NCBI GenBank assembly: GCA_910577185.1
Contig: CAJTLR010000003.1
Coordinates: 1-64,000 of the forward strand
Length of the DNA stretch: 64,000 nucleotides
Source of the DNA: an uncultured Acetatifactor sp.
Lineage (GTDB): Bacteria > Bacillota > Clostridia > Lachnospirales > Lachnospiraceae
Direction of reading: 5' to 3'
Part shown: positions 34,119 through 44,117 of the stretch, in pieces
How positions within the stretch are numbered: the stretch's first letter is position 1
Layout: each line of letters opens with the position of its first letter
Notes under the pieces: generated by a model
Seen by the model: the letters and a program-made list of their open reading frames with translations, nothing else
The model's database searches: none
Told to the model about the DNA's origin: nothing
Program-made: the position numbers and the translations under genes

Positions 34119-35447
34119 TCATTCCTGGGGACGGCTGCCCAGCGTGATCTCTATGTCCAAAGGCACATACTCCCCATTCTCCAGACGTTCCACGGTAACC
34201 ACAATGGTCTCTCCCACTTTATAATACTGCAGTACGTCCTGGAGTTCCGCATAGGAAGTAATCCTCTGTCCGTCCAGCTTCACGATAATATCGCCCTTCC
34301 GGATGCCGGATGTGTCTGCCGCGGAGCCTTCCACAACTTCATGCACAAACACGCCTTCGGGCATGCCGTACATCTGTGCGATCTGTCCCGTAACTTCCTG
34401 GGGTGAGATTCCGATATATCCCTTCTCTTCCTCTTCCACCACATCGGTTCTGGTCTTGCGTTCCATGAGTTCCGCAATGATAGGGCTGGCAGAACTGATG
34501 GGAATGGCATATCCCATACCTTCCACACCGGTTCCCTGGATCTTGCCGGAGTTGATGCCGATGACCTCTCCGGTGATGGTCAGCAGGGCGCCGCCGGAAT
34601 TCCCGCCGTTGATGGCTGCGTTGGTCTGGATATAAGTGCCCTTGGTTCCGTCCTCATTGGTCACTTCCCGGTTCAGGGCGCTGATGATGCCATTGGTCAC
34701 GGACTGGCCATATCCAAGGGCATTGCCGATGGCGATGACCGGAGTGCCCAGCTTCAGGCTGTCGCTGTCTCCCAGTGTGGCAATGCTGATAGCTTTCCTG
34801 GTTTCCCCGCTGAGGCTCTCCAGCGGCACGGAGATCACTGCCAGGTCCATCTCCGAGTCAAGTCCCTTTACGTTTGCGGCGGCAGTGCTGCCATCGATAA
34901 AGGTAACTTCCAGCGAATCCGAGTTTGCCACCACATGATTGTTGGACACAATCAGAAGCTCCGTGTCATTTTCCGCCACTATGATGCCGGAACCGGCTCC
35001 CGGCCGGTTCTCCGTAAACTCATATCCGAAAAACGAAGTGGTCCGGGTCTGATTGTTGACAATGGACACCATGGCCGGCATCACCTTTTCCACCACAGCC
35101 GACACATCATCACTGACATAGGTGACCTGGCTGATATTTGACATCTGCGCTCCGGAAGTGTTTCCGTTCTTCTGTCCAGCCTCCGACACCGCCTCCTGGA
35201 CCTGGTCCGGAATCAGTTTTTCGGTCCCCAGGCGCACGGCATAGAAACCGGCTCCTGCAAAAGCCCCGAAAGTAATGCCAAGCCCCATACTCAGAAGGAA
35301 TTTCCGGAATGCTCCTTTTTTCTTCTTTCCCTGCCTGCCTGCGCCGGCGTTTCCTGTTCCGCTGCCATCCATGGCACTGCTGCCGCTGGTCTGATAAGTA
35401 GTGTAATTACCGCTGTCGGAATTAGAATAAATTTCGTTTTCGTACAT
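34119..35447 (-). CDS. htrA: HtrA/DegP-type membrane-anchored serine protease
   Basis: A 442-residue quality-control protease. A polar, Ser/Gly-rich cytoplasmic tail (~50 residues) and one membrane anchor (~55-75) precede the trypsin-like domain. The catalytic triad is visible: H in SNNHVV, D in SEMDLAV, S in NGGNSGGAL. One PDZ domain (residues ~345-435) follows. It has its own promoter and terminator. Only one PDZ domain and an anchor instead of a signal peptide are the Gram-positive pattern. Confidence 0.94.
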   Translation of the reverse strand: MYENEIYSNSDSGNYTTYQTSGSSAMDGSGTGNAGAGRQGKKKKGAFRKFLLSMGLGITFGAFAGAGFYAVRLGTEKLIPDQVQEAVSEAGQKNGNTSGAQMSNISQVTYVSDDVSAVVEKVMPAMVSIVNNQTRTTSFFGYEFTENRPGAGSGIIVAENDTELLIVSNNHVVANSDSLEVTFIDGSTAAANVKGLDSEMDLAVISVPLESLSGETRKAISIATLGDSDSLKLGTPVIAIGNALGYGQSVTNGIISALNREVTNEDGTKGTYIQTNAAINGGNSGGALLTITGEVIGINSGKIQGTGVEGMGYAIPISSASPIIAELMERKTRTDVVEEEEKGYIGISPQEVTGQIAQMYGMPEGVFVHEVVEGSAADTSGIRKGDIIVKLDGQRITSYAELQDVLQYYKVGETIVVTVERLENGEYVPLDIEITLGSRPQE

Positions 35448-35494
35448 AATGACTACCTCTCTTCTTTATAAAAAATGTGTGTTGGTATGTTTCA

Positions 35495-35522
35495 TCTTTA
35501 TGTACTTTAGTATATCTGTCAA
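35495..35522 (-). promoter_or_regulatory. Promoter of the HtrA gene
   Basis: On the minus strand TTGACA (35517-35522) is followed after 16 bp by TAAAGA (35495-35500). The -35 is perfect, the -10 weak, suggesting activation or an alternative spacing. Confidence 0.5.
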
Positions 35523-35576
35523 TTGTGATGAAATTGTGTTTTTCGGATGAAGTGATTGTGAATTTCATCCAAAATG

Positions 35577-36509
35577 TCACAGACGCTCCTGATTCCAGTA
35601 TTCCCGGCTGCCAGTCATTTTTAAAATCAGTTTCCGGGGAAGCTTCCGGTAATGCTTTCCCAGAAGGTAACCCGCATATTTAAAACCGCACTGCAGACAA
35701 AATCCCGGAAAGCGGTACAGTCTCTTTTTTTCCTTCAGATAGCGCCAGGTAGTGGTTACCAGCTTCCTGCCCTCTGTCTCGGAAGCTGCCATTCCGAATA
35801 TTTCCGGGTGCTGTGCCTGGGACACGCCCAGATCGAAATTCCGGTGAAACTGCTGAATATTTGTGTAATTGTGAGCGTGCACCACCCTGGCCCGGGCTTC
35901 GTAGGCAATGGCATATCCCGCCCTGATCACCCCCGCCGCATAAATCATATCCTCGTTAAAAATAGTACGCTCCACAAAACCGTTCAGTTTATCGTATACA
36001 TCCCTGCGGTATGCAGCGCACACATTGGAACAGAAAAATGTCTTAATCCCCATGTCCTCCAGATCCGCGGATGTTTTGACCCTGGACGCTGCCGGATAAT
36101 TAAACATGCGTGAAACCGTCTCGAACTCGGAAGACCCCTCGCCGGGAAGCTGCCTGGCGTAGGCTGCCGCCACTTTTCCCTCCAGATGCTTCACCAGGTT
36201 TTCCAGAAGATATGCATCCTCCGGCATGGCATCCTGGGTCATGCACACAAAAATATCCGCGTCAGAATATTCCACTGCCCTGCGGCGGGTGCCCCCATGG
36301 TCAAACTCCTGTCTGGAAAGATGATATACCTTTGCATTGGGATATTTTTGCCCGAAATCCATATTTTCTGTCAGTCTCTCAAAACCCTCCCTCTCGGTGT
36401 TCATCAAAATAATGTTCTGCACGGGAACCGTCTGCTCCTCCAGCCTGTCCAGCAGGGCAAAAAAATCCTTTCCCGGATAATATATGGGAATGATAATATC
36501 AATTTTCAA
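35577..36509 (-). CDS. Glycosyltransferase family 2 (rhamnosyltransferase-like)
   Basis: A 310-residue GT-A enzyme. It starts MKIDIIIPIY, with EEQTVP and the acidic motif in F-V-C-M-T-Q-D-A (D-x-D replaced by Q-D), then F-N-E-D-M-I-Y-A for the catalytic base region. The C-terminal region is basic. RfbF/RgpB-like rhamnosyltransferases have this layout. The start codon is TTG (36509), with GAGGTGG five bases before it; no ATG is nearby. It is isolated from the polysaccharide operon by a 450-bp repeat region. Confidence 0.82.
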   Translation of the reverse strand: MKIDIIIPIYYPGKDFFALLDRLEEQTVPVQNIILMNTEREGFERLTENMDFGQKYPNAKVYHLSRQEFDHGGTRRRAVEYSDADIFVCMTQDAMPEDAYLLENLVKHLEGKVAAAYARQLPGEGSSEFETVSRMFNYPAASRVKTSADLEDMGIKTFFCSNVCAAYRRDVYDKLNGFVERTIFNEDMIYAAGVIRAGYAIAYEARARVVHAHNYTNIQQFHRNFDLGVSQAQHPEIFGMAASETEGRKLVTTTWRYLKEKKRLYRFPGFCLQCGFKYAGYLLGKHYRKLPRKLILKMTGSREYWNQERL

Positions 36510-36576
36510 AATTCCACCTCTTCTGCCTTTTCACCTGACGCATGTGCTTTCACTTTCCATCCTGCCTGTATGCCGG

Positions 36577-36789
36577 CCGGGAAGTTTCTTTCCCTTTTCT
36601 CCCGCGCATCCCTTATCTTCCTCCCGCCCTCCCGGTCAGGCATCCCGCCGGGAAGTTTCCTTCCCTTTCTCCCGCGCATCCCTTATCTTCCTCCCGTCCT
36701 CCCGGTACAGGCATCCCGCCGGGAAGATTCCTTCCCTTTCTCCTGCACATCCCTTATCTTCCTCCCGCCCTCCCGGTACAGGAATCCGG
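36577..36789. repeat. 71-bp tandem repeat, three copies plus fragments
   Basis: Units begin at 36577, 36648 and 36719; a decayed fourth start follows at about 36790. Each contains a GGGAAG/CTTCCC hairpin and a pyrimidine-rich stretch ending CCTCCCGG. Copies differ at a few positions. The 452-bp gap between genes holds nothing else convincing; a minus-strand frame through it is only a by-product of the repeat. Confidence 0.8.
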
Positions 36790-36961
36790 AGAGGAAAGTT
36801 TCCTTCCCCTGCCCGCCGCGACCCCCTGGCGGCACATTTCCCCTGCACAGGGCCCTGCGCAAACAAGGGAGCCCGAAAGCCCCCCTGTGATCATTCCTTT
36901 TCATGTAATTCTTTCATGATACCCTCAGCTGACAAGGGGTGAAATACTTTTGTCCCTTCCA

Positions 36962-38062
36962 TCATTTAATATAAGAAGATGTCTCAGACTCAATGACTCT
37001 GTCACATTCCCGGATGGTATCCGTCACAGTATAATCCTGGTCGTCAAACAGGAACTGATGCAGCCACACCACATTGGATTCCAGATCCTGGGGAATGACA
37101 CAGCTTCCCTTGGCGCCGATATTGGCCGTGGTACGCAGTTCCTCCGTGGGGAAACCGGCTTCTTCCTTAATGCTGTATTTGGAGATGCTTCCCAGCAGTT
37201 CCAGAACATCCTTGGAGTCAATGCTGGTATAAATATTGCCGATACAGTCGTTAAACACCTTTGTCAGCGTGGCAAGATCCGCCTTCTTTGCCTGCTCCTC
37301 TATGGCCTTCAGCACGGCCCTCTGACGTGCGGTACGCTTAAAGTCATCTCCCGCGGTGGCACGGATACGGCAGTAAGCGGTAGCCTGGGTTCCGTTCAGA
37401 AGCTGGTACCCTGCTTCCCGTACCGGAGTATAGTCACATTTCAGCACTTCCGATACCCCGATCTGATAATTGTTCAAATGTGTCACTTCCTCACTGGACA
37501 CATCAATGTAAATCCCGCCCAGGCCATCTATGACGCTGCTCAGTCCCTTATAACCCACAGCCACAAAGTCCTTGATGTCCATGTCCAGATTCATGTTCAG
37601 CATTCTGACCGCCTGCTCGGCGCCCCCTGTGGCATAGGCCGTGTTACACTTCCAGTAATACTCCGACTGTCCCTTGTAGGGTCCGATATTTAAGTAGGAG
37701 TCCCGGTACACGCTGACCAGCTTGATATCGCCCGTGTCAAGATTAATGCTGGCTATCATGATAGAGTCGCTGCGGCTGCCCTTGTACAGCTGGCTGTCGG
37801 TCTCTGCGTCCAGTCCGAACAGCGCCACATTCATGTAACCGTGCATGGTGCCGCCCTCTTCCGTCTTCTCTATCACCTCATTGGGAATTGCCAGATTCGC
37901 CGGATCCAGACTCATCACCTTGGGCCCTTCCGAGGTTTTGTTCATCACCAGATACAACACCGCTACCATGATCAAAATAATGATAATTTCCACCGCAAAC
38001 AGAATAATCTTCCTCTTTTGCCTCGCCGCACGCTGCCTTGAAGTCATTTTCCTTGCTGCCAT
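36962..38062 (-). CDS. LytR-CpsA-Psr (LCP) family ligase
   Basis: A 366-residue enzyme that moves wall polymers from the lipid carrier to peptidoglycan. A basic N-terminus and one membrane anchor (residues ~17-40) are followed by the extracytoplasmic LCP domain. Key blocks are G-S-R-S-D-S-I-M-I-A-S-I-N, LVSVYRDSYL, G-L-G-G-I-Y-I-D-V, and the Arg cluster in A-Y-C-R-I-R and F-K-R-T-A-R-Q-R. It lies 48 bp after the initiating transferase gene, fitting attachment of this locus's glycan. Confidence 0.93.
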   Translation of the reverse strand: MAARKMTSRQRAARQKRKIILFAVEIIIILIMVAVLYLVMNKTSEGPKVMSLDPANLAIPNEVIEKTEEGGTMHGYMNVALFGLDAETDSQLYKGSRSDSIMIASINLDTGDIKLVSVYRDSYLNIGPYKGQSEYYWKCNTAYATGGAEQAVRMLNMNLDMDIKDFVAVGYKGLSSVIDGLGGIYIDVSSEEVTHLNNYQIGVSEVLKCDYTPVREAGYQLLNGTQATAYCRIRATAGDDFKRTARQRAVLKAIEEQAKKADLATLTKVFNDCIGNIYTSIDSKDVLELLGSISKYSIKEEAGFPTEELRTTANIGAKGSCVIPQDLESNVVWLHQFLFDDQDYTVTDTIRECDRVIESETSSYIK

Positions 38063-38110
38063 AATACTTTCTCCTTATCCTGGTTCTTTTCCGGCATTTT
38101 GCCGGTCTTT

Positions 38111-39517
38111 TTAATATGCATTTTTATTAATAAATCCCATGAAAAAAGTCATTAGGATTATTTTCAGGTCAAACCCCAGTGTCCAGTTTTCTATATAATA
38201 CAGATCATACTCAATCCGCTTCCTTATGGAGGTATCGCCCCTGAGTCCATTGACCTGTGCCCATCCGGTCAGCCCCGGCCTCACCTGGTGCTTTACCATA
38301 TATCTGGGAATCTCTTCCCTGAATTTCTCCACAAACAGCGGACGTTCCGGCCTGGGACCCACAAGGCTCATATCGCCCTTTAAAATATTAAACAGCTGGG
38401 GAAGCTCGTCCAGGCTGGTGCGTCTTAAAAATTTTCCCACCGGCGTGACCCTGGGATCGTTCCGCACCGTCCACGCCTTCCGCTCCTCCCTGGGAGACTG
38501 CTTCTCCATACTCCGGAATTTATACATATAAAAAGATTTATTGTGAAGGCCCACCCTCTCCTGCTTAAAAATCACCGGCCCAGGGCTGGTGAGCTTTACC
38601 AGCAGTGCCGCGGTCAGCATCACCGGTGATGTGAGCACAATCCCGAAAACGGCGCCCACAATGTCCATAATCCGCTTGATAATGATATTTCCTGTATTTG
38701 TCAGCGGCACATACCTGATATTGATCACCGGCAGCCCCATCAGGTCCTCCGTGTAAGGCTTGGTGGGAATCAGACTGTTGTAATCGGGAATGAATTTCGT
38801 GTGTACCCCTGATTTTTCACAGACAGATACAATACTTTCCAGATAATGGTAGTCTTTCAGGGAAAGGGAAATGGCAATCTCGTCCAGCTTGTTTTCCGGA
38901 AGAATCACTTCCAGATTTCCCAGCCTGCCCAGAACTTTCACACCTTTGTATATGGTTCCCGCCGGAATATGGTCGTCCAGTATGCCGCAGGCCACATATC
39001 CCCACTGGGGATTGTCATTGAGTCTGTCAATATATTCCTCTGCCGCCCGGGAGTACCCCACCAGCAGAATATGCTTCAGGTTGTAACCCTTTTTCCGAAT
39101 GGTACTCAGCGCCCTTCTCAGGGCCAGACGGAAACAGGAAGTAAAAAATACATTAAACAGATAGAAAAAAGCCATCACGGAACGGGAAAAGTTAATCTCC
39201 CTTATGATCATGTACAGGACAATGATCAATGCCATGATTCCTATGGTATTGGCCTTGATGACTCCAAATATCTCAAACCGCCGCCTCACTGTCCGTTTCG
39301 GCGCATACATACTGCAGGAATAATAGAGCAGCATGTAAATCGGAACCACAAAGGGCAGAAGCATAAAATACTCGCCTGCAGAAAGCACCCCGATTCCCGG
39401 CCCGTCTTCCAGTAGATAAAATTTGAAATAATAGGCCAGCATAAAAGATACCGCCGTAATGGCGGCATCCAGGATTACCATCAATCGGTTAAAAACTTTC
39501 TGATTGTCTTTTATCAT
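38111..39517 (-). CDS. Polyprenyl-phosphate hexose-1-phosphate transferase (initiating enzyme)
   Basis: A 468-residue polytopic enzyme that starts polymer synthesis on undecaprenyl phosphate. Four N-terminal membrane segments and a Rossmann-like CoA-binding region (GYSRAAEEYIDRL) lead to the bacterial sugar-transferase domain. That domain shows KRIMDIVGA, F-K-Q-E-R-V-G, YKFRSM, LRRTSLDELPQ-like, GDMSLVGPRPE and RPGLTGWAQVNG. It is WcaJ/CpsE-like. ATG 39517 follows AGGGTGG; a GTG at 39526 is the other possible start. Confidence 0.93.
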   Translation of the reverse strand: MIKDNQKVFNRLMVILDAAITAVSFMLAYYFKFYLLEDGPGIGVLSAGEYFMLLPFVVPIYMLLYYSCSMYAPKRTVRRRFEIFGVIKANTIGIMALIIVLYMIIREINFSRSVMAFFYLFNVFFTSCFRLALRRALSTIRKKGYNLKHILLVGYSRAAEEYIDRLNDNPQWGYVACGILDDHIPAGTIYKGVKVLGRLGNLEVILPENKLDEIAISLSLKDYHYLESIVSVCEKSGVHTKFIPDYNSLIPTKPYTEDLMGLPVINIRYVPLTNTGNIIIKRIMDIVGAVFGIVLTSPVMLTAALLVKLTSPGPVIFKQERVGLHNKSFYMYKFRSMEKQSPREERKAWTVRNDPRVTPVGKFLRRTSLDELPQLFNILKGDMSLVGPRPERPLFVEKFREEIPRYMVKHQVRPGLTGWAQVNGLRGDTSIRKRIEYDLYYIENWTLGFDLKIILMTFFMGFINKNAY

Positions 39518-39589
39518 AAGCGCCACCCTACGATTTACGATACAATAATATTATAGAAAAAACAACTTATGATTTTATGAAGCTGTTTC

Positions 39590-40567
39590 TTAAGATTTCT
39601 TAAGAATGCCCAGAGTATTGGCATAAAGACTGCCCTGGATCATCAGATGATTTTTGAACCGTTTCCATTTTAATGAATTTTCCCTGTACTTTTTCCCATG
39701 GACAAAGGACTTTTTCAGCCCTTTTCCAATGCCTTTCAGGTAAAGCATTCCCATTTTTTTCCTGCAGAAAAACAAAAATTTGATCAGAAATCCTATGAAC
39801 AGAAAGGGAAAATTCCAGATTTTCTGCACAAGGGGCATGTTTTTTGCAATTACATACACATTGTTTTCGGCGCAGAGGGATGTCTTCCATTCATTATACC
39901 GGGCTCCGCTGGTAGCGCTGCCATAATGAATCACTTCAGCCTTTGGCTCATAATAATTCTGATACCCGCAAATCCGGGCCCGGTACCCGATATCCAGATC
40001 TTCCAGATAGGCAAAATGCGCCTCGTCAAATAAACCGATCTCCCCAAACACGCTTTTCCGGTAAATGGCGGCGCCGCCGCAGGCGGAAAAAATTCTGACA
40101 GGTTTGTCATATTCCTCGTGCCGCTTTCCCTTTCCCCGGGAATATGCCCATCCCAGGACACAATACTGGTCCCCCGCGTCGTCTATCAGCTCCGGCTCAT
40201 CCCACATCAGCATCTTGGCGCTGACGGAAAAAATCCGTTCATCCCCCTCAATGGCATCATACAATGCCTTTACAAAACCGGAACTGACTCTCGTATCATT
40301 GTTCAGCAGAATCACATAAGGCGTCTCAGCAGCCTGTATGCCCACATTGACCGCATGGCAGAAACCGGTATTGGAGCTTAAGGAGATCAGTCCGATCCCG
40401 GGAAACCCTTCCTGTATCAGCTCCCGGCTCCCGTCCCGGGAGCCATTGTCCACCACCAGGATGTCGTACTCCGGTGTCCCCTCTTTCTGGTGCACCAGGG
40501 CCTCCAGACATTCCCCCACAAATCTGATTCCTTCATAATTAGGGATAACCACTGTCACTTTTTTCAT
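39590..40567 (-). CDS. Glycosyltransferase family 2, WbbL/rhamnosyltransferase-like
   Basis: A 325-residue GT-A enzyme. VVIPNYEG opens the fold; VDNGSRDGS, nucleotide-sugar D-D motif LNNDTRV and acceptor-side ACGGAAIYRKSVF, F-L-E-D-L-D match rhamnosyltransferases. One hydrophobic helix (residues ~245-265) may dock it to the membrane. It is 64 bp upstream of the initiating transferase gene. ATG 40567 is chosen over GTG 40570. Confidence 0.9.
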   Translation of the reverse strand: MKKVTVVIPNYEGIRFVGECLEALVHQKEGTPEYDILVVDNGSRDGSRELIQEGFPGIGLISLSSNTGFCHAVNVGIQAAETPYVILLNNDTRVSSGFVKALYDAIEGDERIFSVSAKMLMWDEPELIDDAGDQYCVLGWAYSRGKGKRHEEYDKPVRIFSACGGAAIYRKSVFGEIGLFDEAHFAYLEDLDIGYRARICGYQNYYEPKAEVIHYGSATSGARYNEWKTSLCAENNVYVIAKNMPLVQKIWNFPFLFIGFLIKFLFFCRKKMGMLYLKGIGKGLKKSFVHGKKYRENSLKWKRFKNHLMIQGSLYANTLGILKKS

Positions 40568-40661
40568 CACATAACCTTCATTTCTTTCCCGCTTCCGCTT
40601 TCATTCCCGTTTCCATTGCCGCTTTCTTTCCCGCTTCCAAACCCCGGCAGCGGAAGTTTTG

Positions 40662-42017
40662 TTATTCGGAAATCTTCAGCTCCCGGGTTCGGTCCGGCAG
40701 ATAGAGAATCCGGTATCCCGCCTCCCGCAAAGCCCGGCCCAGCTTCAGGCTTATGGCCGTCCGGTCACAGTCCCCGGGCAGCAGGGAAACGTCAAAGATG
40801 TCTTTTCCGGGCACGGTTCTGTATGCTACCCCCACCGTCTCCTCAAATATCCCCCGGCATTCTTCCCGGACCCTCATATTCCGGATATCCACTGCCGCGG
40901 CATCCTGGGAGAGAACCGCCCGGTGCAGATAACCGCTGTAGGCGACCGGAAGGTTTTCATACATGGTTTTCCCTTCCTCCGTCAGTCTGCCCCCTGCAAT
41001 GCGCTTTCTGCATACGATCCTTCCTCCTATGGCTCCCACATCCTGCCTTGTCTCAAAAACCGTCTTTTCATATTCCAGCACATAGAAACCCAGATGGGAA
41101 ATATCCGACACTTTTGCCTGCCAGCCCTCCCGCCGGGCAAAGTCCTCCACCGCCCGGCGTCCCGCCCGGTAAGCGTAAAGCTTGCTCTCCGGGTTTTCTG
41201 CCGTGGAGCCGGTATGGCATCTCCAGTGATACAGCACCCTGGGAATGTGCACAATGGCTTCCTCTTCTGTCTTCAGTGCGGATACGGCCCGCAGCACCAG
41301 GTCATAATCCTGGGCGCCTTCGTACTCCTTCCTGAATCCCAGTCTCTGAATCAGTTCCCGTTCCATCACAAGAAAATGACAGATATAATTATTTCCCAGC
41401 AGCAGGTCCAGGTTAAAATCTTCCTTAAAATTCGGCTCATAATAGTCTGTTCCGTCCCCGTTGCATTTATCCTCGTCAGAATAAAGCATTCGGGGAAGCA
41501 CTCCCTGCCGCTGCTTTTGCCGGATTGCGGCTGCCATCTCAAACAGGGCATTGTCCGTCAGGATATCGTCATGGTCCAGCAGGCCCACATAATCCCCCTT
41601 TGCATAGCCAAGGGCCTGGTTGGAATTGCCCGCAATGCCTTGGTTTTTTTCCAGATGGATATAGCGGATGCGGTCATCCTCCACAGAACGGATCACTCTC
41701 TCCACACTGTCATCCTCCGTGGCGTCCGCCACAATCAGTTCCCATTTCGAATAGGTCTGACGGCACAGTGACTCCGTCATTTCCTTTAGATATACCGCAT
41801 TTGTCCGGTATGCCGGCACCACAATACTGAATACCGCTCCCTCCGGCTCCCGGGAACGCTGCCTCTCCAGTTCCTCCTCGTTCTCCGGAATCCAGACATA
41901 GGGAGGGCGCCTGCGCTCCTCCAGTCTCTCCCTGGCGGCATACCAGGTCTTCTTAAGTCCGTTCCGCCTGAGATAATATATGGTCTTTTTCCAATCAGCC
42001 TTGTTCATCCTGCCCAA
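40662..42017 (-). CDS. Glycosyltransferase family 2 (451 aa)
   Basis: A basic helical N-terminus (residues 1-55) precedes a GT-A domain: SIVVPAYRT, WELIVADAT, GDYVGLLDHDDILT (D-x-D region) and E-G-A-Q-D-Y-D-L-V-L for the catalytic side. A C-terminal region of about 150 residues resembles a partial second GT-A fold without its nucleotide motif. Start: TTG 42017 has GGGGGA five bases upstream, ATG 42008 has no spaced site. N-terminal half and motifs are shared with the first domain of the two-domain transferase at 47930-49933. Confidence 0.88.
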   Translation of the reverse strand: MGRMNKADWKKTIYYLRRNGLKKTWYAARERLEERRRPPYVWIPENEEELERQRSREPEGAVFSIVVPAYRTNAVYLKEMTESLCRQTYSKWELIVADATEDDSVERVIRSVEDDRIRYIHLEKNQGIAGNSNQALGYAKGDYVGLLDHDDILTDNALFEMAAAIRQKQRQGVLPRMLYSDEDKCNGDGTDYYEPNFKEDFNLDLLLGNNYICHFLVMERELIQRLGFRKEYEGAQDYDLVLRAVSALKTEEEAIVHIPRVLYHWRCHTGSTAENPESKLYAYRAGRRAVEDFARREGWQAKVSDISHLGFYVLEYEKTVFETRQDVGAIGGRIVCRKRIAGGRLTEEGKTMYENLPVAYSGYLHRAVLSQDAAAVDIRNMRVREECRGIFEETVGVAYRTVPGKDIFDVSLLPGDCDRTAISLKLGRALREAGYRILYLPDRTRELKISE

Positions 42018-42133
42018 ATCCGTCCCCCATTATCCTGCAGACCCATTCCATCCGCAGCCCGCTCTTCCCGCTTTTCCCGATCCGGCCGGAAAGACTGGAT
42101 TCACGTTCCGGCCGCATTTTTCTGATATGATGA

Positions 42134-42173
42134 CAAAAGATTCCCTGCCCGGCGGTCCGCAAGGCAGGGAATC
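42134..42173 (-). terminator. Terminator of the phosphohexomutase gene
   Basis: GATTCCCTGC (42139-42148) and GCAGGGAATC (42164-42173) form a perfect ten-bp stem followed on the minus strand by TTTTG. The rest of the 378-bp gap (42018-42395) shows no gene I can support. Confidence 0.88.
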
Positions 42174-42395
42174 CACTATTGACTCGTTTTTTGTCCTGGC
42201 AGCAGGCCCTTCTGCAGCAGGTCTCTCCCCTTACAGGAAATCCGGCTAATCCGCGGTAAAAGCCCTGCATTCCGCCGGCACAAACCGCAGTCTGTGGCTT
42301 CCATGTCCGTACTCCAGGACTGCCCTGGGTCAAACCGCATCCCCGTTATGCCGCACAAAGTATGTCGGAATAACGGCATGACCGGATGCAGTCTT

Positions 42396-44117
42396 TTACA
42401 GCACGGCCTTCAGATCTTCCGTAAGCTTCTCCAGCTTCGCCGCCGCATCCTCCAGGCTGGCACCCTTTACGCCCATATAGAACTTGATCTTGGGCTCCGT
42501 GCCGGAAGGACGGGCACAGCACCATGCGTCATCGGGCAGTTCAAAATAAAGAACATTGGATGTGGGCAGACCGGTTTCTCCTTCTTCCCCGGTAATCATG
42601 TCCACCGCGCGGTCAGTCTGGTAATCCCTGAACTTCAGCACCTTGTGCTCACCGAAGGACTTGGGCGGATTCTGGCGGAGTTTATCCATGATCTCCGCAA
42701 TCTGCCTGGAACCATCGATTCCCTTCAGGGTGATGGTATACTGGGATTCCTTATAGTAGCCGTATTTCTCATAGGTATCAAGCATCATATCCCACAGGGT
42801 CTTGCCATGCTTCTTGCAGTATGCGGCCACTTCGCACAGACACATCACGGCAACAATGGCATCCTTGTCCCTGGCATGGGTTCCGGCCAGACATCCATAG
42901 CTTTCCTCCAGACCAAACACATAATTGTTGCTTCCGCTGGCCTGGAACAGCTTAATCTGCTCGCCAATATACTTAAAGCCCGTGAGCACCTCTATCAGCT
43001 TCACATTATAATTCCCCGTGATGGGCCTGGTCATATTTGTGGTCACAATGGTAGTCACCAGGGCGGGATTTTCCGGCATGGTCCCGGTTGCGGTTCTCTC
43101 CCTGAGAATATACTCCGCGATCAGCATACCCGACATATTGCCGGTAAAGGACACATACTCCCCGGTTGCGGAATCCTTTGCATAAACGCCCAGACGGTCC
43201 GCGTCGGGATCCGTTGCCAGCACAATATCCGCATCTTTTTCCTTTGCCAGCCGGAGCGCATAGGTAAATGCCTTGGGATCCTCCGGATTGGGATAATCCA
43301 GCGTGGTAAAATTGGGATCGGGATTCTCCTGCTCGGGAACCACATAAACATGCTTAAAGCCAAGTTCCGATAAAATACGCCTTGCAGGCACATTACCCGT
43401 GCCGCAGAGGGGTGTGTATACAATTTTAATGTCATCTGCCACTTCCGCGATCACTTCCGGATGAATGATCTGCTTCTTTAACTCTGCCATGTAAGCATCG
43501 TCAATCTCTTTGCCGATAACCTGGTATAATCCTTTTTCCATGGCCTCTTCCCTGGACATGGTTTTGACGGTGTGATAATCCTTGATGCTCTTCACTTCCT
43601 CAATGATCTGCTTATCATAAGGAGCCGTAACCTGGGCGCCGTCTTCCCAGTATACTTTATAGCCGTTATATTCGGGCGGGTTATGGCTGGCCGTAACCAC
43701 AATTCCGGCCGTACATCCCAGGGTGCGGAGTGCGAAGGAAAGCTCCGGTGTGGGCCGCAGGGAGTCAAACACATATGCCTTGATGCCATTGGCCGCAAGG
43801 CAGAGGGCGGCAACATCGGCAAATTCAGGGGACATGCGTCTGGAATCATAGGCAATGGCCACGCCCTTGTCCCCGGTTCCCTTTTTCAGGATAAAATTGG
43901 CCAGACCCTGGGTGGCTTTGCGGACCGTGTATATGTTCATGCGGTTGGTGCCGGCGCCGATAATCCCCCTCAGTCCCCCGGTACCAAACTCCAGTTCCTT
44001 GTAGAATCTCTCTTCGATTTCCCCCTCATTGTCACGGATGCCTGCCAGTTCATCCTTTGTGGCCTGATCAAAATAATCGTCTTCCAACCAGAAATTAAAC
44101 TCATCCCTAAAACTCAT
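42396..44117 (-). CDS. Phospho-sugar mutase (phosphoglucomutase/phosphomannomutase)
   Basis: A 573-residue alpha-D-phosphohexomutase interconverting hexose 1- and 6-phosphates, feeding nucleotide-sugar synthesis. Active-site Ser is in VVTASHNPPEYNGYK, metal site in D-P-D-A-D-R-L-G, sugar-binding loop G-L-E-E-S-Y-G, and phosphate-binding R-P-S-G-T-E-P-K near the C-terminus. The start at 44117 (MSFRDEF) has GAGGAAAG upstream; an ATG at 44201 lies in the leader. Length fits the PgcA type. It supplies glucose-1-phosphate for RfbA. Confidence 0.94.
   Translation of the reverse strand: MSFRDEFNFWLEDDYFDQATKDELAGIRDNEGEIEERFYKELEFGTGGLRGIIGAGTNRMNIYTVRKATQGLANFILKKGTGDKGVAIAYDSRRMSPEFADVAALCLAANGIKAYVFDSLRPTPELSFALRTLGCTAGIVVTASHNPPEYNGYKVYWEDGAQVTAPYDKQIIEEVKSIKDYHTVKTMSREEAMEKGLYQVIGKEIDDAYMAELKKQIIHPEVIAEVADDIKIVYTPLCGTGNVPARRILSELGFKHVYVVPEQENPDPNFTTLDYPNPEDPKAFTYALRLAKEKDADIVLATDPDADRLGVYAKDSATGEYVSFTGNMSGMLIAEYILRERTATGTMPENPALVTTIVTTNMTRPITGNYNVKLIEVLTGFKYIGEQIKLFQASGSNNYVFGLEESYGCLAGTHARDKDAIVAVMCLCEVAAYCKKHGKTLWDMMLDTYEKYGYYKESQYTITLKGIDGSRQIAEIMDKLRQNPPKSFGEHKVLKFRDYQTDRAVDMITGEEGETGLPTSNVLYFELPDDAWCCARPSGTEPKIKFYMGVKGASLEDAAAKLEKLTEDLKAVL

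Noticed and set aside
36636..36866. A 76-residue minus-strand frame over the 71-bp repeat
   Set aside because: Composition follows the repeat, with no conserved start or relatives I recognise.
41995..42333. A 112-residue minus-strand frame downstream of the phosphohexomutase
   Set aside because: It spans a strong terminator, has a poor start context and a Gly/Arg-rich composition typical of chance frames.
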